A DNA stretch of 64,000 bases, from positions 1,116,001 through 1,180,000 of the forward strand of contig OZ218954.1 in the NCBI GenBank assembly GCA_965112735.1. Reading direction: 5' to 3'. How positions within the stretch are numbered: position 1 is the stretch's first letter; each line of letters opens with the position of its first letter. Made by a program: the position numbers and the translations under genes. Below are positions 21,979 through 33,900 of this stretch, one piece after another. The notes below the pieces were generated by a model that was not told where the DNA came from, did no database searches, and saw only the letters and a list, made by a program, of their open reading frames with translations. The stretch comes from Phaeosaccion multiseriatum. Lineage: Eukaryota > Ochrophyta, other classes.

Positions 21979-24900
21979 CTTGCACCTCCACCGAAGAGTC
22001 TGAGAAGCGCCGCACGAGTGCAGCCAGACACAGGAATCGACACATGCACACAAAGGGAAAGAGAGGGAGGGACGTAGGGAGGGACAGAGCAATAAGAGAG
22101 AGAGAGAGAGATGGAGAAAGAGCGCGTTCTCATAGTACACAAAAATACACAAACAGAAGAACACAAGGCAACCCCCGTACGACGGTGAGTCAGTCCAGCA
22201 GCTCCTTCACGACGGGGCCGAGGACAAGCAAGTAGATGAGCCCCATAAACAGTGGGGGGGTGGCAGCAAGCCAGGCCAGTCCAGTGCCCTCCAATTGCCA
22301 TGGCTGGATCACTCCCTGGCCCCCCTCTCCGTCCCATCCACTGCATCCAGCTCGCTCACTCACTCACCTGTGACTGCTACATTGAGCGTGAAACCGCTTC
22401 CACTCGACTGCAATCTTCGCCATCTTCGCGTAGCACCAGTGGCGGCGGCGGGGTATACTCGAACAGCATACTCCAAGCCCCCCATGACATGCACGTTGGA
22501 CACTTTCATCCCAACACCAGAACACGGGGCTGTAGTACTAGTACCCCCACTGTTATCACTCTCGGCCGCGTCGGACACGCACGAGAGGCTGCCATTTGAG
22601 GATGACACACTGAAGACAGCGATTTGCGTGTCGACGTCGGTGTTATCATCACCACAGGTGTCCGCAGTGAGCGTGCCGCCGAGGGGGGGAGCAGTGAATC
22701 GGTATGTGACGGTAGGTTGGACGAAGCCGGCCTCAGCATCACCACACTTCACATTATCCGAGAGCGGCGCATTGTCAAGGCTTCCCCCAACTGTTGCGAC
22801 GTAGTCGCCCTCGACCAGGCTGAGCGCCATAGCATAGTCCGCTACTCAGAGACAGAGAGACAAATTGAGGGAGAGGGAACATGAAGACGTCAGCAGAGTC
22901 ATACGAGGAGGAGGAGCGAAGCGGAAGAGGAGGGGAGGGGGGTGCAGGCGGAGGAGGACAAGCGAAGGGGAAGATGAGGTGGAGGAGGGGGTGGAGGAGG
23001 AGGGGGCGGGGGAAGAGCTGGTGAGGAGTAGGGGGAGAAGGAGCAGAGGGTGGGCGGAGCCAAACTAGTTTGCCCAGGGGGGGGAGGGGGGCGAGGCGGT
23101 GAAGGCGGCGGAGACCAGGAGGAGGAAGAGGAGGAGGAGGAGCAGAAGCAGCAGGAGGAGAAGGAGGAGGAGGGGGGGCAGGAGGAGCAGAAGAAGAAGA
23201 AGGAGGAGGAGGAGGAGGAGGAGGAGCAGAAGAAGAAGAAGAAGAAGGAGGAGGAGGAGGAGGAGGAGGAGGAGGAGGAGGAGGAGGAGGAGGAGGAGGA
23301 GGAGGAGGAGGAGCAGAAGAAGAAGGAGAAGGAGGAGGAGGCGTAGGTGGAGGAGATGGAGGAGGAGGAGGAGGAGGAGGAGGAGGAGGAGGAGAGGATG
23401 ATGAGGAGAAGGAGGAGGAGGTGGTGGTGGTGGTGGTGGTGGTGGTGGAGGAGGAGGAGGAGGAGGAGGAGGAGGAGGAGGAGGGGGAGGGGGAGGAGGG
23501 GGAGGGGGAGGAGGAGGAGGAGGAGGAGGAGGAGGAGGAGGAGGAGGAGGAGGAGGAGGAGGAGGAGGAGGAGGAGGAGGAGGAGGAGGAGGAGGAGGAG
23601 CAAGAGGAGGAGGGGGAGGACTCACCACACGCGTCTCCTACTCCGTCTCCGTCGATGTCGTCTTGGTTTTCGTTGGCTGTGAACGGGCAGCTGCGAGGAG
23701 TCAGCACGAGGGGGGGAGGAAGTAATGCAGTCAGTGTGGACCCTCTTCGACACACGGGGGCGTCGCGCACGCACACACAGTTGTTACAGTCGCACTTGCA
23801 TGTCAAGTGGAGCAGAGAGGAGGGTGTTGACTAGGCCAAAACCAAAGACTAGCTAGACACAGAGAGGCGCTGGGGGGGGCACACGCACGCACGCACGCAC
23901 GGCGGACAGCCATGAAAAGCAGGGCTACTAACGCAGGCCACAGAGAAATGCGCTGCTGGGGGAGCACACCCAGGCCACGCAGCACACACCCACGCACAAG
24001 CAGCGTGATCCACTCCTGTCAAGTCGGTCCGAAACGTATAGAATGAATTTAAACCACTCACTTGTCGCGATTGTTCGGAATGCCGTCCCCGTCGGTGTCT
24101 GTAATCAGGAGGGCCGCCACCGCCACACGAGACGCACGCCATGGCAGGAGGGCGTGGGAAGCGGCCCAGCAGAGCATAAACAAGGCAAGCGCATGAGAGA
24201 AACGATCGTCAGACTGTGGAGGGCAATGGGTGGGGCAGCCAGCCACGACAAAAGAATCCGAAGTGCTCACTGGCTGTGCGGCCATGAAAAGCAAGCAGCA
24301 AGTATCGAGGAGCGACGAGATGAAGGTGCACAAGTCATCCTCAGCTCCGTCCCTTCCCTCACCATCTCACTCGTCCTTACCTTCGCACACTCTGACTCCT
24401 GATGGGCTAAAAATGTTGCAGGGATGCACAGCCACGGGCGGGGTTCAAGAAGGAACAGGAGAGTTCACCGAACAGCAACACAAGAGCACCAAAGCACAAA
24501 GACAGGAGCAAAGGGGGGGGGGGGGGGGGTGCAAGCGCGAGGGTGTGGGATTGGCGCTCCTTGACTTGCTTATTGGCCAACCCTCAGCCCCTGCAGGAGA
24601 GTAAACGCACTCCTCAAGGCACTCTGCCTGGCTGCGACTACCCACTTACCAAACTCCATCGCCCGTGGCCAGGCAGCATGAAGCACCATCCCCTCTTGTC
24701 TATTGGCCAGCCACAGCCGAGAGTGATACAAGGAAACGTGGGAGACAGGCGCGGATGGATGGTCAGTCATCGTATCACATATCACGTCATCTGGGACGTA
24801 CAAGCGTTTCTCTTGCACTTCCCCTTGCATGGACTGGCCCTTCCTTTTACACACACACCTCGAGATTACCGCAGGCCGTTTGAGCGGTGCACATGGCGGC

Positions 24901-27900
24901 CGAATTACCATGAAAGTCGGTATTCTGTGTGGGGGTTGACGACGTGAGTCAGCAAGAGACCAGGGACACAGAGGGGATGTAAGGAGAGGAGCAAGGCCTG
25001 AGGCATGGGCCGTTCAGCGGCGGTGCGACAGAAGTAAGCCACAGAATTAGCCAGGTTACGAGAGCGAACGTGGGCTGAGACGAATAAAGCACAAAACGGA
25101 GTAAGGTTCAATCCATCGAATTGCCATCAAAGCACAAAGCAAGTCCGCAGACTTGTTCGAGGGGAGCAGGGTGGGCGTTGATGAGGAAAGAGGGCGGGTG
25201 TGCGAGGTCAGCAGAGGGACACAGGGGGGAGGTCAGGAGAGGGGCACAGGGGGGAGGCCCGGAGTGTGTACCGCCAGTGGTACAACACAAGTAAGATACA
25301 CAATCGGCCAAGCAGGCAGCGAGAGCGGCCGGACTGAGAACTCACCAAACAGGAGGATTCCGCCCCTGAGCAGGTTGCGGTCGAATCGCCATAAAAGTCG
25401 GCTCCCTGTGTGGAGCAGGGTGGGCGTTGACGAGAAGAGAGGGCAGCCAGGAGGCCAGCAGAGCGAGAGGCATACGGGGGGGGGTCAGGATAGGGGGGAG
25501 GCCTGGAGTGTGTGCCGCCAGCCAGTGGCTGGTACGACACAAGTAAGCTAAGATACACAATCGGCCAAGCAGGCAGCGAGAGCGGACTGAGTCGAGAACT
25601 CACGCGACAGGATTCCTTCCCTGAGCAGGTTGCGGTCGAATCGTGGTTAAAGTCGGCTTGCTGTGTGGAGCAGGGCGTGTGTTGATGAGAAAAGAGGGCA
25701 GGAGGCCAGAAGAGCGAGGGGCACAGGGGGGAGGTCAGGAGAGGGGGAGGCCTGGAGTATGAGCCGCCAGTGGTACGACACAAGTAAGATACGCAACCGG
25801 CCAAGCAGCCGGCGAGAGCGGACTGAGAACTCACTTGACAGGAGCTCTCCCCTGAGCAGTCGGCCGTGGAATCGTCTTCGAAACGTGCAAACTGTGGGGA
25901 GCAGGCAGGGTGTGTGTTGAAGAGAAAAGAGGGCAGAAGACCAGCAGCAGAGGGGCACAGAGGGGAGGTCAGGAGAGGAGAAAGGCTCAGCGTATGGGCC
26001 CCTGCACCTGTACACCAGCCAGGAGGGTATGACACAAAATCCAATCGGACACGTCAGGCAGCGAGAGTGGAGTTCTTGGGCTGACTGATGAGTGGGCAGT
26101 AGCTGCTACTTTACTCACTCGGCAGCTGTCAGCATCCGTACAGGTCACGGCGCAATTCTTCATGACGGTTGAGCAGAGGCGAGGTGGGCCGCAGCCAGGG
26201 GCGGAAGGAACCCACCAGCCACATGTCATGACAGACATGAGCAAGCCAAAGCATGACAAAGGGCAGCAGCGGGGTGTTGGGGTGTGAGGATGAGGGTGGG
26301 TCCGTACATACATGCTTACATCAAAATGGCGCAACAACGAGGGTGAGTTGCCACAAGTAAAGCAACATGATCATGCAAGCACTCGCTCCCTCACCACAAA
26401 TTTCGTCCACTGTTGAGGCGAGGAGGAGACGCGCGGGTACGAGTGGGGAAGGACCATGTCCGACGACCCCCATACGCGATACCCAACAACATGAGGACAG
26501 GGCCGGCCGCACAGTGTAGGCAGACGCCGCAGGTGCCAAGCAAGGGCAACGCAGAGGCACCAGTCACGTCAAGAGGCAAGAAGGTGCGTGTCAGAAGGGT
26601 TCGCTTACTCACAGCCTGTTAGAAGTCGTGCTTTTGCTAGACTGGTACCTACCCTCTGAATTCAGACCGGGAGGTACCAGTCTAGCAAAAGCACGACTTC
26701 TAACAAGCCCTAATGCTAGAAGTCGAACCCCCCCCCCCCCACCGCACATAGTGGAGAGAAGTAACTCGCAGTCTGGGAATCAGACTAATGGGTGCCAGCC
26801 GGTACCAGTTTTCGCCGATATAATTCAGAGGGTAGGTACCAGTCTAGCAAAAGCACGACTTCTAACACAAGGCCATTGCGAGTTCGAACCCTGGCTGTAG
26901 CTTGTGAAAAAAGTGTGTTTTTCGGCGAAAACTGGTACCGGCTGGCACCCATTAGTCTGATTCCCAGACTGCGAGTTACTTCTCTCCACTATGTGCGGTG
27001 GGGGGGGGGGGGTTCGACTTCTAGCATTAGGGCTTGTGTTAGAAGTCGTGCTTTTGCTAGACTGGTACCTACCCTCTGAATTCAGACCGGGAGGTACCAG
27101 TCTAGCAAAAGCACGACTTCTAACACAAGGCCATTGCGAGTTCGAACCCTGGCTGTAGCTTGTGAAAAAAGTGTGTTTTTCGGCGAAAACTGGTACCGGC
27201 TGGCACCCATTAGTCTGATTCCCAGACTGCGAGTTACTTCTCTCCACTATGTGCGGTGGGGGGGGGGGTTCGACTTCTAGCATTAGGCCTTGTTAGAAGT
27301 CGTGCTTTTGCTTAGCCATACAGATGCCAAGACTCGCAGAGCACAAGCAGAGCCACGCATCAGCAGAGGATTCAAAGAGTCAGTCGGGGTCGAGGACTCA
27401 ATGAGTCAACGAGCAAGGAATAGCGCACGGGACCCATCCACGGCTGGTGAGACGATGCCCTGCCTGCCTTCGCACGCACCTGGCACAACGAGTCGGTACA
27501 GACCACTTGTGGGTCAGAAGGAGAGAGACACGTGCATATTCCGGCTTCCGAGATGACTTGAGTGGAGTAAGTCCAAGTCCATGTATAAGAAGCCGTGAAG
27601 TCGTCGTCCTCGTCGTCCGTGGTGGGGGGAATGTATGACTCCGTACATTGAACGCTCAGGTCTGGCGTACAATGTGGGCAAAAAGCAACAGGGACAGCAC
27701 AGCACAGCACAAGCAAAGAGAGGCCCCGAGCATGTAACAACACAGAGGGTGTGGAGTCCGGATGCCAGTCAGGAAGCAAGGAGAGCAAAGAGGGCACCAT
27801 CAGACCATGGAATGACATGATGTGACAGAGCCCCTCCCTCGGGGGCCTACCCTCCTTGCGTGTTCCCTCCCAGCAGCGCAGTCACAGGTCAGCCCCCCTC

Positions 27901-30900
27901 TCACCTTGACACGTGTTCTCGACTTCAGTCTGCACGGGGTTGTATACAAGAGGGCAGCTGCGCCGATAAAAGCGTGGGGAGGGAGGGAGGGAGGGAGGGG
28001 GGGGGGGGGGGGGAGGACACAAGGGTTGTGGGCGTGATAAGGGGAAAGTTTGCTGCAGTCGCACTTGCATTTCAAGTGTAGGCTAGCAAGGCCAAAACCG
28101 ATCTTAACGCTAGCTAGACCAGAGGCCGTTGGGGGATCGAGGACAGACGCTGGCGGGCGCACGCACACACGCACACACGCACACTCCTACAGCAGTCACT
28201 TACTTGTCCTCCACGTCCACAATCCCGTCTCCGTCGGTGTCTGGATGATGAGAAGGAAGCACGCAACCCAGCGGCATGACCATAAACGCCAAGTTAGGGT
28301 GTCAGAAGAGCAGCAAAGAGTATCGCCAGACCAGGGAGTGCAACACGCAACGACGTGGGGAAAGCTGGCCTGCCGACCCGCAGGGAAGCGCTCAGTTGAC
28401 TTAGCCCATCCCTGGGGGGGGGGGGCTCACCCTCCTTGCGTGTTCCCTCCCAGCAGCGCAGTCATAGGTCAGCCCCCCTCTCACCTTGACACGCGTTCTC
28501 CCCTTCCTCGACTTCAATCTGCAGGGGGTTGGCTATCTGAGGGCAGCTGCCGAGTAAAGCGTGGGGAGGGAGGGGGGCGGGGTTGCAGAAGGGTTGTTCA
28601 GCATGATAATGTTCCCTACTGTGATGACAAGCTAGCACTGGCTAAGGGTGTGCACAACATCAACAATTGGTCCTGCACTTTCATTTGAAGAGAAGCACGG
28701 GGGGGATGGACGACGCGAAGACCGAAGCGCAGACAGAGAGGGACGGGGCACACGCACACAAGTACGCATTCATTCCCCCTCGACTATCTCCTTTACTTTA
28801 AGGCACTCACTTGTCGAAATCGTCCGGAATCCCGTCTTGGTCGAAGTCTATTCGTGGCCCCATATGGTGGTACGAGGAGGACAAAGCGGTAGTAAAAGGG
28901 GGGATGGAAGCGAACCAGGTACAGTGGACAAAACTAAGAGCGCGTTGTCAGTCTGCAAGGCAATGAGCAGCGAGTGACGACCACTAAGAGGGAGGTGCTC
29001 AGTGTGGAAGGGCAGCAAAGCTCACGCCCCCCGCGTGATTCACTTCGTCCTTACCTGCACACATGGTGAGCGCGTTCCCAGTAGGAGGGCTTTTTGGTAC
29101 GATTGAAGTCAACCGGGCACAGTTCACGGGAAAGATGGAGGCGGCACGGCAACACACAAGCAAGCCGGACCGCACAAAGGAGGGGAGAGCGAGATTCAAT
29201 GGAAGTTGTGAGGGCCCCCCAAGAGGAGTGTTTAGCCAACAGCCCTCAAGGTCCTCCCGTGCCGAAAAGGACACGCACAGCAAGCGCACTCTGCTGCGAT
29301 CACTTACCATCCCTGTCCTAAGCAGCATGCTTCGCCCTGGGTCTGTTGTTCACAGCGGCGCGAGGCATGACAGAGAGCGACGGAGGAGACAGCACAGGTG
29401 CGGTTAGCTACTAGAAAAACCTCATGGGTGTCCACGGCCGGCGGCGTGCTTGGCTTTCCCCCACCCTCTCTCATTTGTGACACACACACCTCAAGGTTAC
29501 TGCAAGCATCGGCCGCTCCGTCGCAAGTTGCGTAGGAACTTCCCAACAAGACAACATTCTGTAGAGGGCGGTTGGGGCGAGGTCACAGAGAGCAATCAAG
29601 TGTTGGGAGAGCGCTTTCGAGAGGAGCGATGAGCATGAGAATGCACTCTGCCCCGTCCATTCTCGCTTCGTCAGGGCCCAGGTGCATGCAAAGACATGGG
29701 GAGAGGGCCGAGGGTAAAAGGCTTGCTCGCAAGGAGGCGAGAAAGGCACAGAAGCGAGGAGCGGAAGTGACAACCAGAAAGGAGGCGAACACACGCAGCG
29801 AGGAGACCAACCGAACATAGACAAGCAGAGCAAGCATGCGAGAAAATGGGGTGGGGAGGAGGGGGCGCGAGAAGGTGGAGAGGCACCGCAACGCCCCGTC
29901 CCCGTTAACTCGTGTGTAACGTCTACTACCCCCTCATGCCAAAGCGAACTCACCTCGCAGCTACCGCTTTCCGTGCAGTCAACAGCGCAGTTCTTCAGGA
30001 TGGGCAGCATTGTAAGGTGGGGACAAGAGAGATAGGGGCGGAGTGAGCAGAGTCGACATGATGCATCAGTATGAAAGCAGCCACAGGGGGGGGGGGGGAG
30101 GGGACCCGACCCTGGCAGACAGCGACGGCGCAGGCTTAGACTGGCACGAAGGTCAGGTAGGTGCTAAAGCTGTCGCAAAGAATGCAGCTGCCCCGCACTA
30201 ATGCAATGAAAGGGGAATCTCAAACATCAATAACAAGCGGCGGAGGCCCCACTCAGAACCACTTCTCAGCCCCTGCCTGGCGTGTGATGTGCTATTGTCC
30301 TATAAAGTGTTGGTCATACATTCAGGGGTCACAGAAATATGAGTGTAACCTTCATGGACACCCCTGACCCAGGGGGGATAGATAGAAAGCGTGTGGAGAG
30401 CACTCTTTTTCTTGCAAGCTCTAAGTGAGTAGTAAAGACTTAATACGGACACCGACGCCCCACCAGAGGCGCGGCGAATACTTGGTCCAAACCCCTTAAG
30501 CTTTTCTACGTCAGGTTAGCACAGAACTAGTTCTCGCATAAAGAGTTGCGAAAGAAGAATAACAGCAGTTGCAGGAGTTCTGAGGAGACGTCCAACGAGA
30601 CTTCAGCAGCGACAGACATCAGTGCAGTCTTCTAGGGAAACCTAGGAGGATGGCTACGCCTTCAGAGCAGGATAAGTATGACACCAGCGATTGGAGAGGA
30701 GATTGGCCGATTCTTAAAGGGCAGAAGACTCCGATCAGAGTGAACACCTTTGTGTATGGCTATGAGAGGTGCGCAGAGAGAATGAGACTCGCTAGACAGC
30801 AAGCTCGCATTCCCGACATGGCTACTTTGTTGGACCCTGTTCTGAGAACGCAAGCCAGCGTTGAGTTAAAGGTACAGGTAACAGAGCTGAACACTGAGAA

Positions 30901-33900
30901 CGTGAAGAAATGGCTCAAGGATTGGTTGAAGGAACATTCTGAGAGCGACGTGCAAGGAGAGACACTTGCATCTATTGCCGACGATATCACGATAGAATGT
31001 GCGAATCGTGAGAACGCCGGAGCGCTGAAGGAGGCTTTAATATATGCCCATACGGAGTTTTTGGGTATGATCAAGAACAGCTCCTTCAGCTCCCTCTTGC
31101 AGACGGAGGATGGCACTGCAGACAATTGGTGGCTGCCCAAAGATAAGGCGGCTACGAAGTCCATCAGGTTTGCTTTCAACAGTGTCTTGAACCGATTTGA
31201 TTCCAATATGGTGAAGCTCATTAAAGATGCCGAGAGACAGTGGCAGAGCTCGATTGATTGGGACAAGAACTACAAGCAGTGGTTTGAGCTCGTGATTGAT
31301 ATCCACATGGGGTGGGCTAATGCTCGAGCTGCTGCCGCGCGAGCGAATCTCACGGCGGAACAGGCCTTGCCCAACTTGAAGAAGACGGGAGGAGGCGGCT
31401 CTGCTAATTCTGGAAAGGGGGAGAGCCCGCCTGGAAGAAGAAGAAGCAGGAGCAGGCGGCGGCCAAGAATGGTGCAGCTGCAAGTGGTGGTTCGGTTGAA
31501 GCAAAACCCAAGGAGGATGTTAAGCCTGCCGGAGGAGGGGGGGCTAAGGAGCCACGCCCTTTCTCTGGAAAGTGTCTTTCATGTGGGTTAGCCCACACCC
31601 TCAGGAAGTGCCCAACGACCTCCCAAGATCAGAAGGATCGGCTGTGGGCGGACTATAAGAAGAAACACCCGCACATTAAGGTCCTGGCATCAGCAGAGGC
31701 AGATGCAGGAGCCGTAGCAGAGGATGTGGAAGGGGAGAGAGTCACAGTTGATCTCGTCGCCAACCCATCTGAGACGGTGTCGGAAGCCGCACGGCTGAAG
31801 ATTTCCGCAGTTTGGGACTCGGGCTGTGATGTGGGGCTGGTTATCTCCCGCCGAGATGCAGACAAGTTTGTTGCGCTCGGGCGAGGTGGCGAGCTCACAG
31901 TCATTAAACCCCGGAGCCTCAAGACTGGAAATGGCCTGGTCGAAGCCACGCAGGTTTTGACAGGAGCGCATTTGTTGTTTGACTTTCCATGGGGGCCAGT
32001 GAGTACCCTTCAGATGGAAGAGAGTCTGCGCAATGCGTACGTGTTGGAGGAGATCGACATGATGTGTCTAGGTCGTCCTCTTCAGAAGGCTTTTGGACTA
32101 TCATCCATTCGAGCCCAGTTCGAGACGATGCATAGCGAAGAAGCTTTGCGTCGCGAACGAGAGACTGCGGAGAAGGAGAAGGAGGCAGAGCCTCACAGCT
32201 CCAGCGCAGGTAGAGTGATGAGTCTCTTTTCGTCGGCTCCCTCAGAGGAGAGTGACGATTTGTTTCCTGTTGAGCAGGGGACGGGCAAGACGCCCATAGT
32301 AGGATCGGTAGGAACCTACCACCTTAACAATGAAGAGATCAAACAGTATGACGGTGTAGCTGATACCATTCAGCAACCTGAGGACGGACTGCCGCCCACA
32401 TACGAGAGCCTAGAGGCACGTTTGGGGTCAGTCGTCGACAATGCTATAGCAGAGCATGATTTTCCCGAGCGGTTGAAAGAACCGATGCTGAGGGCACTAC
32501 TGAAGTGGCCTGACGTGTGGCGGGATGAGTTACTGTGGGAGGACGGTGCTGCTAAGGTTGAGCCGATGAAGGTGCAGTTCAAGAGCTCTGAACCACATTC
32601 GCAGCTCCCTATCAAGCAACCCGGTCCGAAGGCGGCCTTTGTGCGCGAGTTCACCAATAAAATGGTAGACAAGGGCTTTGGCTACAGCAACCCGCAGAGC
32701 GTGTATTCTAACCGAGCCTTCGCAGTGGGAAAGCCGGGAAAGCCCGGTAAGTACAGACTGGTGTGTGACCTTCGGGCAGCTAACGCAAACACAGTCAAGG
32801 TTGATTTCGGTATGACTGACACGGAGACTATCTCTCTCGCACTGCGAGGGGCCAGATGGTTTATTGAGATTGATGGCAAGGATTTCTTTTGGCAATTTCC
32901 GCTCGAGGAGTGGTGCCAGGAGCATTTCACTTACATAACCTCAGACGCAAAGGTGACTCCTACGAGAGTACCACAGGGAGCTCCTCAACTCAGCGGCATA
33001 TGTGCAAGGTACCATGAGCGAGGTCTTTCGCGAGGAAGTCGGTAAGACTCACGCTGTGTACATTGACAATATCGCCTACTGGGCTATCGAGGGTGAGGAG
33101 CTGGTCGAGAGGACCGAACTCACCATGGACAAGCTTCACGAGAAGAACTTGAAGATGGGAGTCAGCTCATTCAGTTTCGGAAGTGAGTTGAAGTTCGTGG
33201 GCAGAGTGCATGACAGACATGGTACTCGTCACGATCCGGAGCGAATTCAAGGTCTGACAGACTTGGGTACGCCGGAGACAGCGGGCGATCTGATGACGTT
33301 CCTGTGTGGAATACAGTGGTTCAACCGCTGGGTGAAAGATTTCGCACAGTGGGTGGGGCCTCTGTATGACTTGTTGAATGAGTGTTTGGGGGAGGCTAAT
33401 GCCAAACCGCATCAGCACAAGCGCTCTAAGGCTGTGGCTGCAACTATTCAACTAGACAAGAGGTGGACAGCTGAGCATGACGCGGCTTTCTTGGGGATCA
33501 AGCGCGTGCTCGCAGAGAACACGGTGCGCGCTCACCCGGACCCTGAGCAGGTAGTACTAGTGTTTGCAGACGCCAGTGACCGCTACTGGGGGGGCATGAT
33601 CGCACAGTGTAGACCCGAGAACGTGGGTCTTCCTCTTGACGAGATGGACATGGAGCCGGTCGCTTTCTGTTCAGGTGGCTTTGGGAAGCATGAGCTCAAG
33701 CGAGCAACTGTGGACAAAGAGGCAGATGCCACTTACCGGACTGTGATTCAGAATGAGTACGCTTTGGTAGGGGCGAGGAAGGTATACATTTTCTGCGACC
33801 ATCGCAATTTGGCTTTTCTCTGGTCTAACGACCCACAGTACCCGGGTCTGACCAAACCCATGCGAGAGCGGCTGCAGCGACAGGCACTTCGATTGCAGGC

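Noticed and set aside
22775-23834. 343-residue Pro/Ser-rich frame and its antisense
   Set aside because: Translation of the GGA array in an intron. Only the TSP3 segment (NCPFTANENQ) within it is a real exon.
26860-27160. Functional tRNA genes (TTCGAACC words)
   Set aside because: Only a T-arm-like segment is visible; no acceptor stem, D arm or anticodon arm could be paired.
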